Below, piece by piece: positions 1 through 12,600 of a DNA stretch of 64,000 nt. Below the pieces are notes generated by a model. It was not told the origin of the DNA and made no database searches. It saw only the letters and a list, made by a program, of their open reading frames with translations. The stretch covers positions 232,553,872 to 232,617,871 of the forward strand of contig NC_077233.1 of NCBI RefSeq assembly GCF_027887165.1, read 5' to 3'. Source of the stretch: Monodelphis domestica (Eukaryota; Chordata; Mammalia; Didelphimorphia; Didelphidae). Made by a program: the position numbers and the translations under genes. Each line of letters opens with the position of its first letter. Position 1 is the first letter of the stretch.

Positions 1-3000
1 AAAAATAATTCAGCATACAACTGACCCATTAATCAGGTTTTTTTTTTTTTTAAGTTTTCTTACCTGTTTAAACGTAAGGAGAAAATCAAAAAAGTTCTTA
101 TTTAGATTTTCTTTGAGATGTGGAGCCACTTCCATTCCAACCTATAATCAAAGCAAAGTAAAACTATCTTTTAGCTCCCCAGCAGTTGATATTTACAGAT
201 GTCTTAAGGAACCAATCCTTAAGGAAAAAGGAAAACTCCAAAGTAAAATATATTGCTTAGTTTTTCTCTCCCTCTACAGAAAGTACAACTGTCACTCATT
301 TTAAAGAAGATAATCAACCAAAAAAAGACCTTCAATACAAATTCTACTTTAATATTTTGTTGGTGTGGTTACTTCCTCCACAGATGTAAACCAAAAACCC
401 TGGTATGCTTTAGCAGCACATCTTCCCTCTGGCCCCCCAAAAATCCAACCACCGTCTAGAGGTCAAATTTTTAGGCAAAGACTTGTGGAAAAGTAGCTAA
501 ATTGGTCTTCATTAGAAGTGTATATATACCCAGTCTCACAGTCAAAGTCTTTACTGCGTGGTACAATCAGCCAAAGCTTGAACTTCAATGGCATAGGTTT
601 ATGAACTTTGAGGTCACTTCAATGCTAGAATAAAGCACTATAGTATATTTTGGTGGAGCTTCATATCACTTTAAATATTAAATAAATATTAAATTAATTC
701 CTTCTGTTACCAAATTAGCTCCTTGCAGAAGCATAACTGAGGAAGTAAATTTTTATATATTTTTTAAAGTTCTATATAAACAGAATGTGAAGCACATTAC
801 AGTACAAATCCAATTATTATAAGAATCAGTTATTCAAAACAGTAGTTTCACATTTGTAGCTGGAGAAAAGAGCTAGCTAATCATAGGGTACGTAATAAGT
901 GTGTATTAGAATATATGGGAAAAGGTGTGGGCTAAGAAAGTAGGGGTGGCATGTTAAAAAACCCACATAAAACTAAGATCATGTTTCATAAAAGGGATAA
1001 AAGCTGAGAATAAAAGCAATTTTAAAATTTCATTTTTGTCACTAAAATGCAACAAGAAAAATAACTTCTGTGAAGTGAGACAATAGAAACAACAGGAAAT
1101 CAGTAGGAAGATCAGGAACACACTGTCTGTAAACCACTTTGAACTGTCCCAAGAAAGGCAGATCATCATGATCAACTAGCCACACTGCATAATATATGTA
1201 AAAAACGAAATGCTGAAGAGTAAGAACATTGAATTAAAGCATCTAAAGAGAAATGTTACATCAAGTTGCATTCTATTCTGACTGCCTTACATTCCACTTA
1301 ATCATTCCATAGAAGAGTTAATTATCTGTTAGGCACTAGCAGCAACAAAGAAAGGAACTGTGGACAAGTAGCACTAGAAAAGGAGAAGGAGACAGAACTT
1401 AAGAAGAAAAGATAATCATACTTTCCTTTTATAAACAGCTCCCTCCACCCCACCCTGGCCATGCTACCCACTCAAATCTTTTGTTTGTTTCTTTCCAAGG
1501 AAATCAAATGAATGGTTTGGACCCTGCTTTGGGTGAGGATCACTTTTTCCCCCCAATGTGGCACTTTCATCTCCCACACTCCGGTTTTCTACATTTGTCT
1601 CAGATTGTTCCCCAGTTAATTAATGGGTTATTACTTATACTCTTAATATTAAAAAGTCTTTATAGCCACCTAATGTGAAGAATTTATACATGTCCTAGAT
1701 TTATTAGGATGTATCAAAGGCAAGATCTATTGTTAACACTATTTTAGTCTGTCCCTCCTACGAGGCAGCACTTTAAAGCTATAGCCACTGCTGACTATTA
1801 AAAGATACTTTGTTTGCTACATTATCATCTACTAGGTTTCCTCATTTCCTTCTTAAAGTAAATCTAAAAGAATAAGGTCTTCCCCCCTCAACTAGCTGAT
1901 TTTTAATAAGAAACATTATTAAGGCACAAGAAGGGTCATTTGATTATAAGCCTATTGTCATAAACTGCCATCATGACACAAAGCCTAGAACATCATTTTT
2001 ACATGATAGGTGCTAAGTAAATGCTGACTAATTAAGGAATTATTTGATTCTTAATAAATTCAAAACTTGCAGTTTTTGGGAAAACATTCTGTATACATTG
2101 CATTCACAAGTAATTATAAAAACACACAATATGCCATAAGTAGGTGGAGATATGTTGATATAAAAGGGGAAAAAAAAAAGCCTCAAAGCAATTATTTGTG
2201 TTATTGTCAGTATTTTTTAAAAAATCTATAAAATTCCCCTATAAAATGAGTATCTTATTCATTCTGAGGGCATTTGCTATGATTATCTGATTTCTTTTGT
2301 GACCAGTTAAGAGACCACACAGCCTCCACCACTGCTTTATATGTTGGGGGGGAAAAAAACAAAATCAAAACCAATAGTCTATTTGCTTTAATAACAAACT
2401 ATAGCTTTGTTCTCAAAGTATTTTAAAGTTCATCAGAATCTCAAACATTGTGTCTGTTTTAAAAACTAATCATGCTGATGTCAGCATACTGTAATGCCTC
2501 CATTTGGCTTGGCAGTGACCCTGGATTTTCAAAGGTTATGTCAACTGAATACAAGTTGGGGCAGGTTCTACCAAACCAGAAAGAGTTGGAACATGGCCTT
2601 GATAGGCTAGTACTGTCCAACACCCACCAAGGGAAACCTACCAAGTCAAATTCTAAGAGGCCTCATCAATACTTGGTAATGAATATATTTTTGTCAAAGA
2701 GACCAATGAAACAAAGCAACATGAGATGACTATCTCCATCAGTAGAATGTCAACTCCTGGAGGGTAGAGACTATTTTATCTTTGTCTTTGTACCCTGGGC
2801 ACCCAACACAAAACCTGTCACAAAGTAAATAGGTAATAAGTTATTGTTGAATTGAACTAGAGGGAGTACCTATACCATGAAATCACAGACCTTCAGAAAT
2901 ATTACAGTAATAATGATGTCAATATAAACAGTAACCATTGTTCCCAAAACTACAAGAGAAACCTGGACAAAAACATTTTATTTACAAATGGAAAATGAAA

Positions 3001-3584
3001 TATTTCAATACTTCAAGAACCAGAGGGTTCACAACCCATAACTAAGGAGCAAACTGAAATCTTGGGCTGATACAAAAGAAAAGGACAGAGTTAATCCCAT
3101 GACTGACTTTGCAACTTGTCACTATTCTAAAGGGTCTCCATACTTTGCAAGTGGCAAAGAATTAAGTTGTTTCCAAGTCCCTTTGATATGAACACAAATG
3201 CACTGAAATCAAGTCACTGGTTTATCAAAATGTCTTTTGAACAAATGAAAACCAATCTAATGATGATATGTAGTCTTTAGGATTCCATTTTTGCCTTCCA
3301 TCTTAGGAAGAACTGAGAAAAATTATTACTGAAAAAGGTTGATTTTAAGATCTTACATAGCCATATATATAACTTATATAATCAAGTTAAGACTATTGTG
3401 AAATTAATTTTTCAAACAACAGGATTGAGGAGCACTTTCTGTTAAAGATTCATTCACTAGAATCAGCAGCTAATAAAGTCATTCTTTCAATGACCTATGA
3501 GGAAGCAAAGAAGGAGAAATGTGAACATTTAAGGAAACATCACAAGCATACATTTTAAATAGCACTCATTAAATCAAAGCTTAC
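1..3584. other. VPS35L intron 12 (partial)
   Basis: AT-rich intronic sequence. I see no exon. Only L2-like tails are recognised (about 1960-2035 and 2738-2857); the rest is unassigned. Confidence 0.6.
2738..2857 (+). repeat. L2-type LINE 3' tail
   Basis: Reads ctcctggagggtagagac, then a tail like taggtaataagttattgttgaattgaa, the known 3' end pattern of L2 elements. Confidence 0.6.
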
Positions 3585-3678
3585 CCTGCACAGATATGCC
3601 CTGGCATATACTGAAACCAAAGGATCGCCAATTCCTCTAATCATACATGTCAGTCTGGGAAGACATTCTGAAATCCCT
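3585..3678 (-). CDS. VPS35L: VPS35L coding exon 12 (last exon seen)
   Basis: 94 nt, residues 310-341, [30 protein letters not shown]. Acceptor CTAACAG, donor GTAAGC, ends in phase 0. The next exon (expected to begin VGMEVAPHL) is not in 1-3584. Confidence 0.96.
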
Positions 3679-6600
3679 CTGTTAGAAGCAAAGGAACAAA
3701 AAAAGTCAGTATTATACAGAGATTTAAGAATATCATTAACTTTTTTATGTAAATCTAAGAATTCTGATTTAAATTTTTATGAAGGGAGCAATATGACAGA
3801 AGAGTTCAGGCACCAATCAAATTCAACATCGTGAGTTTTAAAAGACATCATTTTTATTCCTTGGTACACTTTCTCCCAATGGCTATCCTAATCCTTCTTT
3901 CTTACTTAGAAGTCTCTGAGAGTAAGGTGGGCCTATCTTTTACTATTAAATTAATAAGAAAGACTGGTCTACAATCACTTGTCTCCATTTATTCAACTCA
4001 CTCCAGCTCTAGTAATCTGGCTTTCATCTGTATCACTCAAGTAAAATTCTTCATTCTGAGGACACAAATGGCTTTTTAGTTACAAATTCCAACAGTTCTT
4101 TTCTCAGTATCATCTGACCTTTCTGTAGCATTGAACCCTAATGATTACCCCCATCTCATAGTTTGCTTTGGCTCTTTTCCTGCCCCCTAAATTATTCCTT
4201 CTCAGTTTCGTTTAATGTACCCCTACTGGTAACACAGGGCTCAGAACATAGTAGGTACTGAAGGAATTGATTGATTTCAATAATTATCTCTATGCAGATG
4301 ACTAAACTTTATATATCTGGCCCTATTCTAAGGCTCCAGGTCTGTATTTCCAATTCCCTCTTTAAGAGTTTAATATCTCAACAACCAACACCTCAAATTC
4401 AACATCTCCAAATCATCCCCCCCCCCCAAAAAAATGATCTATTTGTGTTGATGGTACCATTAGAATTCCCAATTACCTAAAATGGAAGGCTCCAGGCCAC
4501 AGTCAAGAATCACATTTGACCATTATCTTTCCTACTCCCCAATATCCAATAGAATTTTCTTCTATCTATTCCCTTCCCTCTACTCAGACTGCCATCAAAT
4601 CAGCCCAAACTTCACTATTTCTGGCACAGACCATTATGTTAGCCTTCAATTGCTTCCTAAACCTAAATATATCCTTTATACAACTGCCAAAATAATTTTC
4701 TAATGCAGATGTGACTGTCATTTGTAATAGCTGTTCCCCCCTAAATAAAGGAAAAAACAACCTCTTCAGCCTGACATTTAGACCCCTTCATTATATGGCT
4801 CCAGCCTACTTTTCCAGCCTTCTTTCATGTTATTCCACTTTAGGAATTCAGTGTTACAGCCAAACTGGGTTTTTATTTTTCTATATTCTTGGCTTACAAT
4901 ATCCTATCTCCATGTATTCCTTTTTTTTTTTTAAACCCTTACCTTCTATCTTAGAAACATATTAAGTTCCCAGTTTCTAAAGCAGAAAAGTGGCAAGGGC
5001 TAGGCAAATCCAGTTAAATGATTTGCCCAGGGTCATATATCTAGAAAGTATCTGAGATCATATTTGAATCCAGGATCTCATATCTCCAGGTCTGGCTTGC
5101 TATCCACTGAACTACCTAGCTACCCCAAAGAATTTGTTTTTAGAAACCATGAGCTTCTGTATTAGTACCAATTCTAAGACAAAAGAGTGGCAAGAGTAGG
5201 CAATCAGGAATAAGTGACTTGCCTAGTTAGGAAGTATATGAACCCAGATTTGAATTCCAGTCCTCCCAATTCTGTCCACTGTGCTACCTAGCTGCTCCAT
5301 GTATTCTCACAACCTATGCCCTACCCCTGAAATATGCTCCCTCCTAACTCTACTTCATTCAAGGCACAAGTTGGATACCTCATCCTCCATATAATTTTCC
5401 CTAATACCCCATTTGCCTAGATGAAAGGATTCTCTCTACCACATTTTATAGAATTTTGGACAGATTTTCTTTTGTCATCATAACGTCCCAATTTCCATTG
5501 AACATTTTGTGTCCCAATTTCAATCACTGTACATTTGAACAAGTCTAACTGCTTTGCAAAAGGCAGATTTTTGTAAGAATTTGATGAACTGGTATAATTC
5601 TATCAATGATCTCCAACTTAATCTGTAACCCTTACTGTGTAACAAACTACTTAAGTAAAAGATTTATTTCTAACATATCTTTGGGTCCTCATCTCACTTT
5701 TACAACTTTCCTAGTTTCTTTCCATCTGTTTGGCACTCAATTTCCCTTCTCTCTGAGCATTATTTTTTCCCATTATTTCTCTTTCTTCAAATTGAGTGCA
5801 AGTCTTTTTGCTGCCTTTCACTCATATACTGAATACACTACCATTGGCCTATCAGGCTTAGCTTACAGAGGTGGTCCAAATCAATACTACTGATGATGCC
5901 TTTATCCTATGATCCATTTATCCTATGGTTCTGGTACTTCCCATTCATGGAAGTTATCATCCATTACAAATGTTTCTTGAGTACCCACATTATCCTAAAA
6001 AACTGGACCAAAGATATCATAGCCCAGTTGGGCTGAATAACAAATAAAATCAGTAAAAATTCATTGAAACTTGGGCTATTCATGATCCCGTGCTGGGCAC
6101 TTTGGTGACAGAAAGTAATACAAAACACAGTTCCTGCCCTCAAATAATTTATAATCTATTTAGTATTTGGCAAATGTTACTAAAATATTTGACTACTAAA
6201 AGTAGACCTAGAACCTATATAAAAGCCTCAACAAATTTTTTATGAAAGTGAAATGACTATGCATCAGAATTTTGCTGTTCTATACATCTGGCATCATTCT
6301 TACGTTTTGGACAAAAATTTGTTGCAGTTCAGGATGGCTGCTTCCACATAGCTACAATAGAAATGTTTAAGGAAAAAATACTTAGGATATATCCTCCTTA
6401 GTAGGGAAGGCAGAAACATGGCTACTCTCCTATTCTAGTTACCTATAACTTCTGGAAATAACCAAATAGAATTTAGTTAGCTGACATTTGGTGTATTTTA
6501 TGCTTACCTCACAGGATTGCTGTGAAAACAAGTGAGATAAATATGAAGCATTTGACAAAGTTAAAGTGCTATGCAAACGTTAGTAATTATTATATTTTGT

Positions 6601-9600
6601 TTTCTAATTTGTAGTTATATTTTAAATAAAATTTGGAAAATCATTAAGTGTTCATTTATGTTTCATTCAAAACAAATTGCAAAATGGGGGTTTATAATTA
6701 AAACTTTATCAGGGCATAAGAAAGACTACGTAATTAAGATATGGTTAGTATGAGAAAGATAATCTTCATTAGAAAGCAATGGGCTCCTAATTTTCTGTGC
6801 TCTCCTTTTTTTCAAACAAACAAACCACTGGGTAAGAAAAATGACTAAATTTTCCATAGAGTGTTCATTCATATGGCTTCTACTAACAGAAGAGATTTCA
6901 GCCTCTCTTTAAGATGACCAGGAAAAAAAGGATACAATCTGGGAATAAGTTCCCTGATTGAAGCAATCTTGAAAAACCAATTTAAGCAAGTTTCTTTGGC
7001 CGTGTCATTTACATTCTCTGGAGAAAAGTGATCTGTAACAAAAAAGTAAACATCTTTAAGAATTTTCCTTCCTATATAAAGGATCTATGCTCCTGCACAC
7101 CCTGTAACAGTGAAACCTTTGCCATAAAACACAGACATCAAGATTCAAGAATCCTAATCTTCTGGCTTCTTCTCTCTTCTTCCTCCCCCCAACAATGCAG
7201 ATGTATTCCATATCCACAAATAACTGACTTCTACAATGCAAACTATGAAAACTACATCTGAAAAGATGGAAATAGTTAAAAAATCTATAATGTACTTAAC
7301 TATTTGAAATAAAATCTCAATTTCTGAAAGTATCACATTAGCCAGAAATACCATGGCCTTGTATAATAAAACCTGGAGAGGGAATTCTAATATTTTACTC
7401 ACCTGAGACCTCAGTAACATCTCTACAAGTCAATTATAGAAAGATTTCTCAACTAGAGAACAAATAAAGTAATATGCAATTGTTTATTCTAAATTATCTT
7501 CCAAAATATAACAGCACCCAGCCACATCTAAACCAAACCAAGAGGGAGTCATTTAATTTTCTTTTAGAATAGCAAATTAATTTTTGCAGGAAATGTTTCT
7601 CCTTTTGTTCCTAGCACTTAATGACAGAAGATTAGTGATAAGCTTTTGATATATTCATCAACAAGAAAAATTCACAGTGTAGTGACAGCAGAGAACAATA
7701 GCTAATCATAGCTGTCTGAATTTAAAAGATATATTATTGAGCATCTTTTTCCTTTGGACTCTTTGATAGGCTTCATTACACATAACATTAAGTACCATAC
7801 TTGCTTTGTTCAAAAAATAATGAAAATGGGGCAACTCTTTGGCTAGGTAGAGTGCCAGGCCTGGGGTTAGGAGGATCTGGATTCAAATCTGGCCTCCAAT
7901 ACTTCCTAGCTTTGTGACTCTACACAACTCACCTAATCCCAACTGCCTAACCCTTACACTCTTCTGCCTTTGATCTGATACTTTGTATCAATTCTAAGAC
8001 AAAAGGGAAAGGTTTAAAAAAAGCAATGAAAACATACCAACTAATGTACAAAAAGATATCACCTTCAAAACTACTTATTTCTCTCTAGAAAGAATAGACA
8101 AAAGGCTTGAGGATATTTTTTGAAGTTTTTGTGAACTGCCAGTATTGAATTATGGAATCATAAGAAACCTTGAAAATCAGCTTGTCCAATTCTCTCAAAA
8201 GGAAACTGAGTCTTTGTAGTAAGCAAAGAAAGACTGAAAAATGATTGGTAGGAGCATGTTACATAGAATCACATGAGAGCCTGGGTCAAAATTCCAAGGG
8301 GGGTATGGTCCCAACTGAAACCAGACTTCTTGCTGAAGCTTTTGGAGGTAGCTGTGATTTCCAACTATCTACAAGATATCTTGGCCCTTGTGAGATACCA
8401 GCTTGAGGAGATGTGAACAGGCTGCTGGCAGCTACATTGAAGACCAAGGAAAGAACCATCAAATCTCTACTGGACCTAAATTGGACTTTACCTCTGGGAT
8501 CTTGGCCCATATCTGGACTCTGTTTGGGGGGAACTTAACTTATTTAGCTAAGGAAATTAGTCAATAGGGTAGTATAAAGGAGAATTAGTTTTGTGGATAA
8601 GATTAAGAAATTTCCCTTCTCCTTTGTTACCCTCATTCCTATCCCATTTCCCATTAATAAAATCAAAATATTTAGATGTTTACCTCTTGTCTCTTCCCCT
8701 TATACATTCCATAATAACAGCTTCAAGAAGTCAAGTGCTCAAGGTAACACAGAAATTTTGTGCAGAGCAAGAACTAAAACCCAAGTCACCCGTCCTCTAT
8801 TCTAGGGTTCTTTCCACTACTTCAGTCTCTAACACAATGTGAACATACTAGAATTATACTACAGCTGAGTTGTGCTAAATCTATAGATTAGATGCTAAAT
8901 ATATGTCTATAATCAATCAACAATAAGATTTGACACTAAGTGTGAAAAAGAGGGAAAATATTAGTTCTTTTCTGTAGGATCTGAATTTTTTCCAAGAGGA
9001 ACAAGTAATCACATTTCTTAAATTGTAATCCAGAAAAACCTTAACAAAGTAACAAAGAGCAGAGATTTTTCTTTTCCTGCTTTAATTATTCTGAGGCTAT
9101 GTTTGTTTCTCCATCAGGACACCAAGTTTATGTGGAAATATAGGGGAGAGGATATAATTCATTACATCTGCCAATTCCCACCCCCAATAGCTAAAGGTCT
9201 ATTACATAATAGTGCTACAGGGTGTGAGGTCATTTTAGTTAAAATTTTCCCTGACTGCCAAGTCAGTTAAGGATACTGCTAATACCAACATAGCAAAAAC
9301 AGTTTGAGGTGAAAAAAAAAATCAAATACATGAATTCTAACAACTTACAGTAATGCAACAAAATGTCTTTTGATTCTTAAACATTAGAAGTAACACACAG
9401 AGCAAAAAGACTCTTCAGGTATACATCTCATCAGAAAAGCCTAGTCAAACTAACACTAATGTCATGAAATTTCATACTTTCCATGGACCAAAAAGATACT
9501 GGTAGCTTTCACAATTCATAGAGTCATGCTTTATTATCATTTTTTGGATGCAAATAGCTAAGATATTAGATCATCAGTGAGATGTTTTATTGAAATACAA

Positions 9601-12600
9601 AGAATGGATATAAATTACTACTGAACCTCTTCTAATTACACTTAATTTCTTCAGGCATAACCAATTTCAAATGCTTATTTCATTGCAGATAAAATTCATT
9701 CCCAAGATCATGGAGCTCAGGAATTCTTTTGTAACATTTGTACTCTCTCAATTTCAGTTCTTGGAACAGGTGAAAACACATACAAGTGGAATCTCTTTAT
9801 TCAGGAAAAAAAATGGGAAAATGTTCACCACCACCACAACAACAACAACAATAACAAGTATTTATTAAGTCCATACCAGCAAGGCACTAACTAAATTCTG
9901 GGAATACAAAGACAAAAACTAAAGTGTCTGCCCATCCTCAAAGAGATTACATTCCACTGAGTATAAACCCAAATAAAATGAAAGCTCTGGTACAACACAC
10001 CAAAAATCAAGGAAAGAAATACTTGTTTGGGAAGTGTACATCTGGTCTTTAAAAAATTTTAATGTTATTTAAAATTTTTCCTGGAATATAAAAAGTTATT
10101 GCTTGCAAAATTGAATAAGCTTCACATGTGCTGGGAAAACTAGAATAAAATTCTAAGTAAGACAGCATCTTATTCTATGTAATAATTAATAAATAATATT
10201 TCTATAGCACTTTAAAATTTACAAAGCACTTTTACACATTATCCCAGTTGATCTTCATGAAAACACCAAGAGGTGCTATTATTATTCTCATTTTATAGCT
10301 AAAGAAACTGAATCTGAGAGATGTTACTTTTCAGGCCCACAAAGCTAATCAATAACCCCAAGACTAGCAGTTTATATTCTATGCCAATAAACTGCCTATG
10401 TGGTACAATAAATTTCAAAAGAATACATAACTTAAATATAAAAAAAAAACACCTTCCGTAAAAGTTAGGAGAGAATGCAAAAAGGGAATCCTACAACTAG
10501 AAGTTGAGGGAAGGGCAAGGAGAGGGAGATTCTTAACCAAAAAAAGAGATCATAAAAAAGAAAGACAATGTCAATTGTGAAAAAATTTTAAAGTCATAGA
10601 ATAAATAAAATCAATGTAGCTAGAATAAAGGGAAACTATTAAATGTGAGAAAAAATTCTGCATAAAATATCATCCATAAATCTGATATCTAAAACATAAA
10701 AGAAACTGACACAAACACAAAACTGGGATATAAGTGATCAAAGGATAAGAATCAACAATTTTCAAAGGAAAAAAATGTAAAGTATCAATGAACATGAAAG
10801 AAAAAGAAGTCTTATTGCTGATAGGATAAATTAAAAATAATACAGATTTTTTTTAATTTAAAGTTTTCCCCTGAAAGAAGAAAAGATGATAAAAAGTCAG
10901 TGGTGATAAGACTGTAAATTGGTTCAACCATTGTGAAAACTAATTTGGAATTTTGTGGAAAATTACTCAACTACTCATATAGTTTGATGAAGCAATTTCC
11001 CCTATAGATTATATATCTCAAAGAAGTCAGAAGAAGGAAAAATCCTGCATTTGTATATATGTACATAGATAGGGAGGTATAGAAGTATATAATATGTGTG
11101 TGTCCATATGTATGTATGTGTATGGGATAATCACAAAATGTTGGGGACAAGGGCAGCTAGGGCGCTCATTGGATAGAGAACGAAGCCTAGAGATAGGAGA
11201 TCCCATGTTCAAATCTGGCATCAGACACTTCCTGTGTGACCCTGGGCAAGTCACTTAACTCCAAATTTCCTAGTCCCTACCACTCTTCTACCTTGAAACT
11301 GAAACTATTCAAAGACAAAAGGTTTAAGAGTTTTAAAACAAAACAAAAAACATTGGGAACAAACTGAGAATGCATTAATGAGGATTAGGCTGCCCAAATT
11401 GAAAAATGTGAATCTAATGGAATGCTGTGCCATAAGAAATCCTGAATGTAAGAGATTCTGAGAGCCATGGGAAAACCTGTATGAACTGATGCAAAATAAA
11501 AGCAAGCAGAATAAGAAAAAACAATATTTCTGATTAAAATAATTTATATTTTCTTTATAGTAAAAATATAAAAGGCATCTGAAAGCTCACTGTAGTAAGA
11601 AATCTTTTTCAGGAAAACAAATGATGAAACAACAGCACCCTCTACAACAGGGGTCCTAATTTTGTTTGTGTCATTCTCGTGTAGCCTATGGAACCCTTCT
11701 CAGAATAATTTTCTTAAATGCATAAAATAACATACATACATTACAAGGGAAACCAATCATAGTGACAGTTGTCTAAATGTTAAAAAAACAAAACAAAACA
11801 AAAAACCTCAGAATAAAAATTCCTGCTCTACACAGTAGAAAAGCAAGCCTATTTAGAAGTTGCAATGTGAAATATGTTGTCAAATGTGGTCTCTATATCA
11901 GCTGTTTCTGCTTAACTCTTTTTTTGCTTAAAAAAGTTCAATAGCATGAAGGAAGAAAAACTGGAAAAATTTTAAAATAATTAGATTACCTACACCTAGG
12001 AAAACACCAGAAAACTGCACTGGCCATGAAATAATCTTACAGTCAAGAGACTAAATGAACTATGGGAGTAAAAAATGTCTTTAAATACTATCAGAGAAGC
12101 TAGACACTACTTGTTTCAGGGAGCTCTTTTCCCAACTATACCCAATCTAATCTAATCTAATTCTAAAGCCAAACATTCTAATCTTGAAAATTAGATCTGA
12201 GAACAATCAGTTAAGTACAATAATGCACAATCAGCAATCTGTAAAAACTCATTTAATATTCAGGATTGGTGGGAATATGAAGCCAAAATGTGAAATGCAA
12301 GTTAGCAACCTCCTAGGGCCAAAAGTAACCAGAAAAGAATAAAATCACAAAATGTTGGAACTGAATAGATGCTTTCCAAATGTTTGTGAAAGTGAGTTCA
12401 ATTCTCTCAAAAGGCAAATGAAGAAACTGACTCCAAGAGGCAAAATAACTTGTCTGCAAATTGTACACTATGCTTAGAACTTAAGATTCCTGACTCCTCT
12501 TCCTAGGCTCTTTCTGCTAAACCACAATGGCTCCATTTTGGAATACTAACAGTTTCAAAAAAAAGGTATTAAGATTTGCAAACTGATACAAAGAAGAGCA

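Noticed and set aside
1..3584. Search for VPS35L exon 13
   Set aside because: No segment encodes the expected [13 protein letters not shown] start with splice sites; it is probably outside the window.
8286..8510. 74-codon minus frame as a gene
   Set aside because: Inside a probable solo LTR, no homology recognised, no splice context.
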